From NCBI RefSeq assembly GCF_034932105.1, contig NZ_JAYGIG010000002.1, positions 62,001 to 126,000 on the forward strand: a stretch of 64,000 nucleotides of DNA, in the 5' to 3' direction. This stretch comes from Leptothoe sp034932105 (lineage in GTDB: Bacteria; Cyanobacteriota; Cyanobacteriia; Phormidesmidales; Phormidesmidaceae). Under the pieces are notes generated by a model that ran no database searches, was not told where the DNA came from, and was given only the letters and a program-made list of their open reading frames with translations. This document shows positions 1 to 8,671 of the stretch, piece after piece. Position 1 is the first letter of the stretch, and each line of letters begins with the position of its first letter. A program made the translations under genes and the position numbers.

Positions 1-1
1 T

Positions 2-1057
2 CAAATTACCCGTGCCCTGTGTGCCGCCTTCTCCCAGGGGTCTGCCGACACCTGTTTGCGCACCACGCTCAATTTTGCCCTCAGCCGCAAAATCTATGGC
101 AAGACCGTCTGGGATATGCCCCATCCCCGCCGAGTGCTGGTGAATGGCTTTCTCGATATTCTCACCTGCGACTGTGTCAATATCGCCGCCGCCCGTGGTT
201 TCCATGTGGCCCCGCGACAGTTTAGCGTCTGGTCAGCGGTGGATAAATACTTTGTCCCCGTCACCCTGGAAAAAATGCAGCAGGACATTTCTGTAGTATT
301 GGGGGCCAGGTTCTACATGCGGGATGAACATGATGCTGGCGTCTTTCAAAAAATGTTGCGGGACAGCTCCATCATCAGCGTATTTGACGGTAGCTCGGTG
401 GTTAATCTGCACTCTTTGATCCTGCAGCGACGACATTTAGCCAAAGCCCGCGGCCGCCGTCAGCCCAAGGATTTAGCGGCGCTCCAGGAGCGGTTACGCA
501 ACAGCTTTAATCTGGCCACAGACCTGCCCACCTTTAACCCCAGCCAGCTGGAGCTGATCAGCCGGGGGGCCGATGATGTCATCCAGGGGCTGGAACCGGC
601 ATTGACCGCCCTGGAGTCCCTGGACCAGCCGCTGGATACGGCGGTTCTAGACTGTCTTAAACAACAGTACCAGCGGTTTCTCACCGTCCTGGATGAACAG
701 GATGAAGCGCTGGCCCATGGCTCCTTTGAACATGGTCACGACCAGTCCTTTGAAGCCTTTGAAGCCGCTAAGCAATACTGCTATATCCACGCAGCCACCG
801 CCTGTTTACACATGTGGCTCCACAACCGCCACCAGCTGGGAGAGTTTTTTGCCCAGGGCAAATGGCTAGTGCTGTGTGCCGAGCGACTGCTGGCCCAGCT
901 CACCCCGGATCGGCCAGCGGTGCCGCTGGCTGATTACGAAACTGTAGCGGAGGAACTGTTACAACTGCATGCTGATGACAAAATGTTTTCAATTGTGCCT
1001 TTCCAGCTGGCTGGTGTAGCACCGGTTACCCCTCCGGTACCAGCGCTTTTGATTTGA
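2..1057 (+). CDS. Acyl-CoA dehydrogenase family protein, 3' part (5' end outside window)
   Basis: The reading frame is open from base 2, so about 351 C-terminal residues are present and the start is missing. The stretch with ALSRKIYGKTVWDMPHPR matches the alpha-helical C-terminal domain of flavin acyl-CoA dehydrogenases, and FDGSSVVNLHSL matches the usual G-T/S-x-x-x-N region near the FAD. The family oxidises acyl-CoA or acyl-ACP thioesters at the alpha-beta bond. The next gene encodes an acyl carrier protein 64 bp downstream, so I infer that the substrate is probably carried on that protein rather than on CoA. It is the first visible gene of a five-gene co-directional cluster; an acyl-activating ligase upstream is likely but not visible. 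Confidence 0.8.
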   Translation, partial: QITRALCAAFSQGSADTCLRTTLNFALSRKIYGKTVWDMPHPRRVLVNGFLDILTCDCVNIAAARGFHVAPRQFSVWSAVDKYFVPVTLEKMQQDISVVLGARFYMRDEHDAGVFQKMLRDSSIISVFDGSSVVNLHSLILQRRHLAKARGRRQPKDLAALQERLRNSFNLATDLPTFNPSQLELISRGADDVIQGLEPALTALESLDQPLDTAVLDCLKQQYQRFLTVLDEQDEALAHGSFEHGHDQSFEAFEAAKQYCYIHAATACLHMWLHNRHQLGEFFAQGKWLVLCAERLLAQLTPDRPAVPLADYETVAEELLQLHADDKMFSIVPFQLAGVAPVTPPVPALLI

Positions 1058-1121
1058 TGATCCCTGTTTTCATTGTTCTATACCTGTCAATTTTCTCTTA
1101 ATTAAATCCGAATTAAATCCG

Positions 1122-1418
1122 ATGACATCTTCTACAACCCAAAACCTGAACGCCACTTCCCCCGTTGCCGCCATTCAGTCCTGGCTGGTTAATCAGATAG
1201 CGGATGTGCTCTCCCTGGACCCCACCACGGTGGATGTAACTCAGCCCCTAACCCGTTATGGTCTGGACTCCATTGATGCGGTTACCATGGTGGCTGATTT
1301 AGAAGACTGGCTGGACATGGAATTGCCATCCACCCTGCTGTGGGACTATCCCACCATTGCCAAGGCGGCCACCTATTTAGTCAATGAGTTTGACGTTTCC
1401 CTAGGCTCCGACCAGTAG
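1122..1418 (+). CDS. Acyl carrier protein (phosphopantetheine-binding)
   Basis: A 98-residue stand-alone carrier protein. RYGLDSIDAVTMVADLE holds the conserved DS motif, with Ser50 as the expected 4'-phosphopantetheine attachment site, followed by the typical helix III region ending in YPTIAKAATYLV. The style (GLDSIDAV, LLWDYPTI) is that of polyketide/NRPS-type or FAAL-partner carriers rather than the fatty-acid-synthase ACP, which is an inference. It lies between an acyl-CoA dehydrogenase and an MBOAT acyltransferase, so it probably shuttles an activated acyl group between them in the cytoplasm. The spacing to the next gene is 19 bp, suggesting one transcript. Confidence 0.88.
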   Translation: MTSSTTQNLNATSPVAAIQSWLVNQIADVLSLDPTTVDVTQPLTRYGLDSIDAVTMVADLEDWLDMELPSTLLWDYPTIAKAATYLVNEFDVSLGSDQ

Positions 1419-1437
1419 AGCCTAGGGGGGCATCGCC

Positions 1438-2898
1438 TTGAATTTTTCTGACTTTTCCTTTTGGTGGATCCTGCTATTGTTTTGTGTACCGTTTTTTACG
1501 GTGCGCTTTCTGGGTCAGGTTTTTAACGTCTGGCGCGGTGTTTTTGATACCCTCGGCATTGCGGTCCTGTCGCTGCTGTTGTTTTTTCATGCCAGCACCA
1601 CCAGTTTTGCCGTTTTTCTAGTCCAGATCCTATTTAACTATGGGATGGTGCGGTGGATGATTAGCCGCCCAGCCAAACAGGAACGGCTGATTGCCACCCT
1701 GCTGATCATTTTTGATGTGGGGGTGCTGGTCTATTTTAAGTATCTAACGTTCTTTGTTGAGGATCTCCTGGGGCTGGCGGTGACGGTGCCCGACAACTGG
1801 CGATCGCAGTTTCCCCTGCCAGTATTTGGCGGCATTCCACCGGGGGTATCGTTTTACACCTTTCAAATGGTGGCCTTTGTGGTCGACTCCCTCAAGGCCC
1901 GGCGTAACAAGTCCATCGCCTTTATGGACTATGTTAACTTTGTGTCCTTTTTCCCACAGATTGTGGCGGGTCCCATTGAGCGCCGGTCGGACCTGCTGCC
2001 ACAGATCTCTAACTTTAGATTTAAATTTACCGCAGAGAACTGGGACTGGGGCCTACGCTGGCTCTCCCTGGGGCTGTTTATGAAATTTGTCTTGGCGGAC
2101 AACATTGCCCCCTATATTGATTTGCAGGAAGCGGGAAATGCCTGGCTGGTGTGGTTTTATGCCTTTCTGTTTACCCTGCGGATTTACTTTGACTTTGCTG
2201 GCTACAGCTTTATGGCGGTCGGCCTTGCCCGCGTACTTGGGGTCAGGCTCACCATTAATTTTTTAGCCCCCTACACCTCCCAGAGCATTAATGAGTTCTG
2301 GCGTCGCTGGCATGTGTCTTTGAGTACCTGGTTTCGGGACTATGTGTTTCTGCCCCTGATGGGGTCTCGTAAAACTTGGGCTCCGGCGTTTTTGTTTGCC
2401 ACCTTTACCCTGTCCGGCTTTTGGCATGGGGCCTCCTGGAACTTTATTCTCTGGGGGGTCTACCACGGGGCGCTGTTGCTGCTGCTGCGCTATGCGGGGC
2501 GGCCCTTCCAGCGGGCCATTGGCCAGTATGTCAAACGGCCTCAGCTGATTTCCTGGGCCTTAACCTTTGGTTCGGTGGTGCTGGGTTGTTTATTTTTTAT
2601 GGAGCTAAACACCACCCGTCTGGTGACAAAGTTGCTGACCCTGGTCACCCCCTGGTCCTATTCCCTGGCAAATCTCGGCAGTGCCTTTAGTCAGTACAGC
2701 CTAAATGAGGGTCTGGCCTTGGGACTGACGCTGCTACTGGCGAGCGGATTTTTACTGGTGGAGCACATTGCCGTCTGGCAGGAGCGCTCTCTGGAATATG
2801 AGCTGTTTTTGATTCCCTGGGTGTCTAAGGCACTGCTGGTCTGTACGATTTTGTTTGCGGCCAATATTCCATCTGAATTTATCTATTTTGAGTTTTAA
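1438..2898 (+). CDS. MBOAT family O-acyltransferase (AlgI/DltB-like)
   Basis: A 486-residue polytopic membrane protein starting with TTG at 1438. The MBOAT signature is clear: FFPQIVAGPIERRSDLLPQ, then NEFWRRWHVSLSTWFRDY with His292, then SGFWHGASWNFILWG with His330, the presumed catalytic histidine. MBOAT proteins transfer an acyl group from a carrier thioester across the membrane to a hydroxyl acceptor; AlgI acetylates alginate and DltB moves D-alanine from DltC. The carrier protein just upstream and the SGNH-like protein just downstream fit the DltB role. No close ATG offers a better start and the ribosome site before TTG is weak, so the exact N terminus is uncertain. Confidence 0.88.
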   Translation: MNFSDFSFWWILLLFCVPFFTVRFLGQVFNVWRGVFDTLGIAVLSLLLFFHASTTSFAVFLVQILFNYGMVRWMISRPAKQERLIATLLIIFDVGVLVYFKYLTFFVEDLLGLAVTVPDNWRSQFPLPVFGGIPPGVSFYTFQMVAFVVDSLKARRNKSIAFMDYVNFVSFFPQIVAGPIERRSDLLPQISNFRFKFTAENWDWGLRWLSLGLFMKFVLADNIAPYIDLQEAGNAWLVWFYAFLFTLRIYFDFAGYSFMAVGLARVLGVRLTINFLAPYTSQSINEFWRRWHVSLSTWFRDYVFLPLMGSRKTWAPAFLFATFTLSGFWHGASWNFILWGVYHGALLLLLRYAGRPFQRAIGQYVKRPQLISWALTFGSVVLGCLFFMELNTTRLVTKLLTLVTPWSYSLANLGSAFSQYSLNEGLALGLTLLLASGFLLVEHIAVWQERSLEYELFLIPWVSKALLVCTILFAANIPSEFIYFEF

Positions 2899-2920
2899 AC
2901 CGCTGGAGGGGGAGTCGGCC

Positions 2921-3841
2921 ATGGCATGGCGAAAACTATGGAGCTGGGCTGCGATCGCAGGGTTGGCCTGGGGGGCTGGCACCCTGTATAACGTCTACGG
3001 TGGTGGCGAAACCACCTGGCTACGTTCTCTATACCAGCGGAAAGTGGCCCTGGCCCAAACCATCGAGTCGCCTAAGTTGATTGTGACCGGTGGCTCGGGG
3101 GCGCACTATACGATCAATTCCGAGGTCCTAGCCGCAGAGCTGGGGCTGCCGGTGATCAACCTGGGGATTGACGGTCCGGTGGGTCTAAACCTGATTTTGC
3201 CCAGCGTACTACCCCAGGTGAAACCGGGGGACACGGTGCTATTGATTCCCGAATATTTGCTGTTGGAGCATGAACAGGGACTGGGAGACCGCTCCGGTGC
3301 CTTTGCCCTGGCCACAGGACAGCCTCTAGCAGGAAACCTGTCGCCCCAACAGCTGGCCCAAAATGTGCTGATGTTGGGGGTGCCGTCGCTGCGGGCCATG
3401 GTCAAGTCCGCCAATGATATAGCCACCCTGGGTCGCGTCACCGGCTACTACGACGATCCGCTCACCGAGCAAGGGGACCCCACGGTCACCAAGGAACGCA
3501 CGGGCCAATGGTGGCAGATGACAATCAAACAACCAGCCACCCCCTATGCGCTGGAGCGCATCGCCGCATTTCGCCAGGAGGTGGAAGCCCAGGGAGGAAC
3601 GTTGTTGCTAGCGCTGCCCTGGATCTATGGCGACACCAGCGATCCAGCCACCCAGTCCAATATTGAGGCCACGACCCAGGCACTATCGGCCATTGCCCCC
3701 CTGCTGTATGATGCCGAGACCTTGAACATCCAGAACGATTCCGGTCTGTTTGCTGATACCCATTACCATCTCACCCCCGAGGCCCGCCGGTTGCGATCGC
3801 AAATCCTGGCCCAAGAGCTGCAGCCGCTGCTATCCAACTAA
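2921..3841 (+). CDS. Membrane-anchored SGNH/DltD-like protein
   Basis: A 306-residue protein. The ATG at 2921 has a strong ribosome site (GGAGGGGGAG) 7 bases upstream; the longer frame from 2855 overlaps the MBOAT gene and is rejected. Residues 5-25 form one hydrophobic anchor, leaving the rest outside the cytoplasmic membrane. LIVTGGSGAHYTINSE (Ser59) looks like SGNH block I, PVINLGIDG like block II, and DTHYHLT near the end (Asp279, His283) like the Asp-His block. In dlt and alginate systems such proteins assist MBOAT transfer or deacylate. I infer the same role here because it directly follows an MBOAT gene by 22 bp. The exact family and catalytic activity are not proven. Confidence 0.65.
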   Translation: MAWRKLWSWAAIAGLAWGAGTLYNVYGGGETTWLRSLYQRKVALAQTIESPKLIVTGGSGAHYTINSEVLAAELGLPVINLGIDGPVGLNLILPSVLPQVKPGDTVLLIPEYLLLEHEQGLGDRSGAFALATGQPLAGNLSPQQLAQNVLMLGVPSLRAMVKSANDIATLGRVTGYYDDPLTEQGDPTVTKERTGQWWQMTIKQPATPYALERIAAFRQEVEAQGGTLLLALPWIYGDTSDPATQSNIEATTQALSAIAPLLYDAETLNIQNDSGLFADTHYHLTPEARRLRSQILAQELQPLLSN

Positions 3842-3870
3842 TCCCTTTGCCCTTTTTGACCCGTTGTGCC

Positions 3871-5709
3871 ATGGCTATCCCCATTCCCCGCCTCGGATTT
3901 TTGGAAAAACGCTATGGCCTCGACCTCAGGTCACTGGCCTTACTGCGCATGGGTCTGGCGCTGGTGATTTTAGCCGATCTGTTCACCCGCATGGGGGATT
4001 TAATCCCCCACTACACCGATGTCGGGGTGCTGCCCCGCCAGGCCGCCGCTGAGCTTTTACCAGACGGATACTGGTCACTGCATCTGATCAGCGGTCACCC
4101 CTGGGTGCAGGCAGGGTTATTTGCGATCGCCATCGCCATCGCCCTGGCGCTGCTGGTAGGCTACAAAACCCGGCTGGCGACCATCGCCTCCTGGGCCATG
4201 CTAGTCTCGCTTCACAACCGTAATCCGGTCCTGATTTTTGCCGCTGACGATGTGCTGCGGGCCGTCATGTTCTGGGCTATGTTTCTCCCCCTGGGGGCGC
4301 AATATTCCATCGACAGCGCCCTCAATTCGGCCCGGTTGCCCAAGCGCTTCTTTGGCGTCGCCACCATCGCCCTGATGGTGCAGCAGTGCTACATCTACAT
4401 GTTTTCCGCCTTCTTTAAAACCACCAGTTCCACCTGGTGGCCCGAGGGCAGCGCCGTCTACTACTCCCTCAGCTTTGACCAGTATGTCACCCCGTTGGGG
4501 GCCTGGCTATTAAACCTGGGGGCGCTACTGCCCATCTTCACCTTGTTTACCCTGGTGCTGGAATGGGTCGGTCCCCTATTTCTATTTGTGCCGATCCGCA
4601 CCGACCTGTTTCGCAACCTTGCCATTGTCACCTTTATTTTGCTGCACCTGGGGTTTGGGCTAACGCTCAATCTTGGTATTTTTCCCGTCCTGAGCGTCGT
4701 CACCTGGCTAGCCTTTATTCCCACCTCCACCTGGGAGGGCTGGACCAAGCGTTTTTATGGACGGGAACAGGACGGGCTGGTGATTTACTATGATGCCGAC
4801 TGTGGCTTTTGCAAAAAGGTGGTGCACCTGATTCGCACCCTGGTGCTGCTGCCAGCGACCCCTTTGCGCACCACCCAGAGCGACCCAGATATCTATGCCG
4901 CCATGGAGCGCTACAACTCCTGGGTGGTGGTGGACTGGCAGGGGCAGCAGCACTACAAATTTGAAGCAATCGCCTATGTGTGCAGCGTTTCGCCCGGGTT
5001 TCGGATATTTGAACCGCTGCTGCGGTGGTCGCCACTCATGGCCGCTGGCAATCGGGTTTACGAAGCGATCGCCAACAACCGGCGTCGGGCCGGTCTGTTC
5101 ACCCGCCCCTTCAAATTCAAATCCTTCTCCGTGGGGCCTTCCTGGTTAAACAACGGGCTGGCCGCCATCCTGCTGCTGCTGATCTCCCTCTGGAATCTGC
5201 GCAGCATCACCCATCACCACGCCTTTGTCGATAGCCCCAATCCAGCTATCCAGACACTGCGACGGATCACCCATAGCCGCACCGCCAATCGGCTACAGCT
5301 GCCGATGCAGGCGGCCCGGTTAGACCAGTCCTGGAGCATTTTCTCCCCTGGCCCTCCCCGTGATGACGGCTGGCATGGAGTCACGGGTACCCTGACCGAT
5401 GGCAGTCCCATCAACCTGCTCCAGCCCGATCGGCCGATTGCCACCGATAAGCCCACCCTGGCCCAGCGCCAGGCGATTTACAAAAATCTGCAGTGGCGCA
5501 CCTATTTTATTAATCTCAACCGTTCCGGGGGTGAAAAGCTCTACCCCCACTATGGCGACTATGTCTGCCGCCGCTGGAATCAGCGCCACACAGACGGGCA
5601 GCGGCTCAATAGCATCAGCGTTTCCTTTACCCAGGAACCCACCGTTCCCCCCGGAGAGCAACAAACCACCACCGTCACCCAACCCTGGAGTCAATCCTGT
5701 CCTCAATAG
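3871..5709 (+). CDS. HTTM-domain membrane protein fused to DCC thiol-disulfide domain
   Basis: A 612-residue protein if the ATG at 3871 is used; a TTG at 3847 would add eight residues. The N-terminal 280 residues hold several membrane helices and the pattern HYTDVGVLPR seen in HTTM (vitamin K-dependent carboxylase-like) proteins. At residues 301-410 follows a DCC domain (DUF393) with the motif YYDADCGFCKKV, the two cysteines being Cys311 and Cys314. A further membrane helix near residues 425-445 precedes a C-terminal soluble part of unknown kind. HTTM and DCC are each known, and both have suspected redox links. It closes the lipid-type cluster, 30 bp after the SGNH-like gene. Its function is not known. 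Confidence 0.72.
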   Translation: MAIPIPRLGFLEKRYGLDLRSLALLRMGLALVILADLFTRMGDLIPHYTDVGVLPRQAAAELLPDGYWSLHLISGHPWVQAGLFAIAIAIALALLVGYKTRLATIASWAMLVSLHNRNPVLIFAADDVLRAVMFWAMFLPLGAQYSIDSALNSARLPKRFFGVATIALMVQQCYIYMFSAFFKTTSSTWWPEGSAVYYSLSFDQYVTPLGAWLLNLGALLPIFTLFTLVLEWVGPLFLFVPIRTDLFRNLAIVTFILLHLGFGLTLNLGIFPVLSVVTWLAFIPTSTWEGWTKRFYGREQDGLVIYYDADCGFCKKVVHLIRTLVLLPATPLRTTQSDPDIYAAMERYNSWVVVDWQGQQHYKFEAIAYVCSVSPGFRIFEPLLRWSPLMAAGNRVYEAIANNRRRAGLFTRPFKFKSFSVGPSWLNNGLAAILLLLISLWNLRSITHHHAFVDSPNPAIQTLRRITHSRTANRLQLPMQAARLDQSWSIFSPGPPRDDGWHGVTGTLTDGSPINLLQPDRPIATDKPTLAQRQAIYKNLQWRTYFINLNRSGGEKLYPHYGDYVCRRWNQRHTDGQRLNSISVSFTQEPTVPPGEQQTTTVTQPWSQSCPQ

Positions 5710-5851
5710 GCCAAGCACTACCCTTTGCCATGAACCACATGCCCAACTCCAGCAGAGCCAGGAGATCTCCCTAGACACCGATCGTCTGGCCCCAGTTCCA
5801 ACTCAGTCTGTTTGGCTAAAATGAGGGCATAGAGTTTGGAGGTCACAGCAG

Positions 5852-6319
5852 ATGGCCAAACGTAAGCAACGAGGAATCGCCGGGGATAAAACGATCTGCC
5901 TACCGATAGCCGAGGGGATTGATTATGAGCAATTGGTCGAGGACCGCGAGGTCTACCGTGAGTATCTAGACAACCAGATAGCATCCCATCCAGAACTCTT
6001 TCCCGAAGGCATCGAGGAGGGGTATCGATTTCATGGATGGGTGACGTCGTCTCGGCAACACGTAAAGACTCGTCGGATCTATTTGCCCCATATGGAAACG
6101 GCCTATCAGCTCCGCCCGGATTTCGTCACCCCCTACATGAGTGAGACGGCTGAGGTGGCGGGTAAAGCCTTGTACTTGAGAAAACATGGCATCTCCTATG
6201 ATGGCATTGCCTATATCTTGGGGCGCTCAGAAATGCATTGGTACCGCTTGTGTCAATCACTTGAACGTGCATCCATCGTTGGTAGTACTCCAAAAACAGA
6301 GGCGACTCTCCCCCTGTAA
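5852..6319 (+). pseudogene. Truncated cyanobacterial transposase, N-terminal part
   Basis: 155 residues with start ATG at 5852. The sequence (GIAGDKTICLPIAEGIDYEQ, YRFHGWV, RRIYLPHMETAYQLRPDF, YLRKHGISYDGIAYILGRSE) resembles from memory the N-terminal region of a group of longer cyanobacterial transposases; the catalytic part that would follow is missing. I did not see terminal inverted repeats. The segment sits beside another broken gene, in the gap between an intact operon and an HlyD gene, which supports an insertion scar. The family assignment is from recall, without a search. Confidence 0.45.
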
Positions 6320-6350
6320 GTGTCTATTGCCATGAACAACAGGCTCTCTC

Positions 6351-6839
6351 TTGAGAAGCCAGCAGGATCCATATGATCAAAATACCTTTGTTGCTCCCTG
6401 TTGTACCGCCGCCTATCGCAGTAGTTTTCAACAGTTCTCCGATGTCACCATTACCGATTTTGACAATGACCAAATACAGCAATTTATCCAGCGCTGGTTT
6501 AACTCCAAGCTAGACCAAGAAGCTGACAGCGCTAACGAGTATTGGCAACTGCTACAACAACCCGAAAACAAAGCCGCCAAAGAGCTTGCCCAGACTCCTC
6601 TACTGCTCACATTTCTGTACTTAATTTACGAACGTGAGCAAACACTACCCAACCGACGTAGCCCCCTCTATGGACGAGCCTTAAATATCCTATCGGCCAC
6701 TACAATCGGCATCACCACCCCATTATGCTGCAGACTTGCTGACCGATTCAGCTCCAACCGCTCATTGCGCAATACCTCCGCACCCGCATCAGATGCCGCC
6801 CCGCTGCGGATAATGCCTGAATCAACCAGTCCCCAATAA
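6351..6839 (+). pseudogene. Decayed NACHT-type NTPase fragment
   Basis: Residues coded at about 6410-6690 read AAYRSSFQQFSDVTITDFDN, then a glutamine and tryptophan-rich helix (IQQFIQRWFN) and KELAQTPLLLTFLYLIYERE. This matches the region following Walker B in NACHT ATPases (rule: TPLLLTxLcLvy). The P-loop part is absent upstream, and after about 6700 the frame turns into low-quality sequence, consistent with a frameshift or deletion. Intact relatives are large STAND NTPases used in signalling or defence. This copy cannot be functional. Confidence 0.55.
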
Positions 6840-6975
6840 ATTCGCTAAGCTGTAGACAGTGACTGTTTTGTGCCCAGGGTTGAATCAAAAACAAATTTGC
6901 GCTGCCCATAGCCGTTGTACATTAAAAATTTCATGGGCGAAAGCTTATTTCTGGGTGTAAGGATGAGGTTGTGAT

Positions 6976-8316
6976 TTGGTAAAAATGCTATTTAAGCAGA
7001 GACCCCTAGCCTGGATTATGGGCGGTTTGGTCCTGAGTCTGCTTGGCATTGGGGCGGTGGTTGCGGTCAGTCGTTCCCGTGACAATGGCTATGATGTGAC
7101 CGCCTTAACCGTACCGGTGGAGTCTAAGGAAGTTACGGTAAGGATCAATGCCAGTGGTGAGGTTGAAGCATTTAACACGGTCAATCTGAGCCCCAAAAAC
7201 GCAGGCATTGTGGCTGAATTATTGGTAGAACAGGGGGATAAGGTAGAACAGGGGCAAGTGGTGGCCCGGATGGACATGGATGATCTGAACGCCCAGCTGC
7301 GCCAAAACCAGGCAAATTTGGTGGAGGCACAGGCCCAGCTCCAGGATCTACAACAGGGTACGGATCGGCCACAGCTAGCCCAGTCAGAAGCCAACCTGGA
7401 GGCGGTAAAAGCCCAGGTAGTGGAAGCGGAGGCCAACCTGAGGTTGGTGGAAAGCGATTTGGATCGCGATCGCAACCTCTACACCCAAGGCGCAATTTCT
7501 GAACGAGAACTCGACAACAGCCAAAACGCCGTCGACAGCGCTATCGCCAATGTCAACCAACTCAGGGCACGCCTCAACGAAGCCCAACAACGCCTCAGCG
7601 ATCTAGAAGACGACCCAGACCCAGAAGATATCACCCAGGCCAATGCCCGCATAGAGCGTGCCCTTGGCCAAATTTCAGCCATCGAAACCCGCATTGACAA
7701 CACCATTATTCGAGCCCCCTTCGCCGGCATTGTCACCCAAAAATTTGCCGCAGTCGGGGCCTTTGTTACCCCCACCACCTCAGCATCAGAGGCTGCATCC
7801 GCCACCTCTAGCGCCATTGTCTCCATTGCCAATGGTTTAGAAGTGATCGCCGAAGTCCCCGAAGCCGACTTGGGCCAAATCCAAATCAACCAAGCAGCCG
7901 AAATTGTATCCACCGCCTATCCAGAAAACATCTTTACCGGCAAAGTGCGGTTAATCGCTCCCGAAGCCATTGAGCGCCAAAACGTTACCATCTTCCAAGT
8001 CAAAATAGAGCTAGAGACCGGCCTAGACCAACTCCGCTCCAACATGAATGTGGACGTTGCCTTCCTCGGCAATCGCCTGAGCGATGCCCTAGTGGTGCCA
8101 GCCGTCGCCGTGGTCACCCAGGGCGGAGAAACCGGTGTGCTAGTCCCCGATGAAAACGACAAAAGTATTCGCTTTCGGCCCGTCACCCTAGGTCCCCAAG
8201 TGGGCGAACAAATTCAAATTTTAGACGGTGTCACATCAGAGGACCGGGTGTTTATCGACTTACCCCCCGGCCAGACCCTGGATAATCTACGCTTTAACCG
8301 CGATGAGGAAAACTAG
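6976..8316 (+). CDS. HlyD/RND-type periplasmic adaptor subunit
   Basis: 446 residues. The TTG at 6976 lies 7 bases after GGATGAGG; an ATG at 6985 is the alternative start. One N-terminal membrane anchor (residues 12-32) is followed by a lipoyl-like half (NAGIVAELLVEQGDKVEQGQ), a long alpha-helical hairpin rich in Ala, Gln, Leu and Glu (about 105-220), the second lipoyl half (IIRAPFAGIVTQKFAAVGAF) and a beta-barrel/membrane-proximal end. This is the architecture of adaptor proteins of tripartite efflux or ABC (DevB/MacA-like) exporters. No ATPase, permease or outer-membrane partner gene follows, so the cognate pump must lie elsewhere. Confidence 0.85.
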   Translation: MVKMLFKQRPLAWIMGGLVLSLLGIGAVVAVSRSRDNGYDVTALTVPVESKEVTVRINASGEVEAFNTVNLSPKNAGIVAELLVEQGDKVEQGQVVARMDMDDLNAQLRQNQANLVEAQAQLQDLQQGTDRPQLAQSEANLEAVKAQVVEAEANLRLVESDLDRDRNLYTQGAISERELDNSQNAVDSAIANVNQLRARLNEAQQRLSDLEDDPDPEDITQANARIERALGQISAIETRIDNTIIRAPFAGIVTQKFAAVGAFVTPTTSASEAASATSSAIVSIANGLEVIAEVPEADLGQIQINQAAEIVSTAYPENIFTGKVRLIAPEAIERQNVTIFQVKIELETGLDQLRSNMNVDVAFLGNRLSDALVVPAVAVVTQGGETGVLVPDENDKSIRFRPVTLGPQVGEQIQILDGVTSEDRVFIDLPPGQTLDNLRFNRDEEN

Positions 8317-8448
8317 GCCGCCCCAGCCACACCCAGTTAGCCATAACAAACAAGAAAACAAACAACAAACAAATAAAAAAAAGGAGCAAAGACGCCTTGA
8401 GAGCGCTCTTTACCCCTAACTGTCACAGCAAAACTTAAAAACTTAACG

Positions 8449-8467
8449 GGCCTCCTAGACGGAGGCC
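8449..8467 (-). terminator. Hairpin terminator after the 41-residue small gene
   Basis: GGCCTCC (8449-8455) and GGAGGCC (8461-8467) form a 7-bp perfect stem with a 5-base loop. Read on the minus strand it begins 10 bases after the stop of the small gene ending at 8477 and is followed by a T-rich stretch. It could also serve the plus-strand HlyD transcript from the other side. Confidence 0.55.
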
Positions 8468-8476
8468 TTAGTTCGA

Positions 8477-8602
8477 TTAGCAGCAGTCAGTACCACAGTC
8501 TGTCGCGTCAGGTCTGAACTTATGCCACAGGAACAACACCAGACTGGCAAATAAAGCCTTACGCTGCGTTCTCATTGCTTGCATGGATGCTAGAACGGTC
8601 AT
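8477..8602 (-). CDS. Small protein, 41 residues, Cys-rich C terminus
   Basis: An ATG at 8602 follows a perfect AGGAGG Shine-Dalgarno 8 bases upstream. The product starts MTVLASMQAMRTQRKALFAS, has a short hydrophobic run (LFASLVLFLW) and ends DATDCGTDCC, with three cysteines in the last six residues. A hairpin terminator lies directly downstream. These signals make it likely to be translated although it is very short. I do not recognise the family. It lies on the same strand as, and downstream of, the sensor kinase operon, 69 bp after another small frame. A role as a peptide precursor or small membrane protein is only a possibility. Confidence 0.55.
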   Translation of the reverse strand: MTVLASMQAMRTQRKALFASLVLFLWHKFRPDATDCGTDCC

Positions 8603-8671
8603 AGTGAAGTCCTCCTGATATAGGGTGGATATACTTAACTCAGACGGTTGACCAGTAAATTGGCACGGCCA

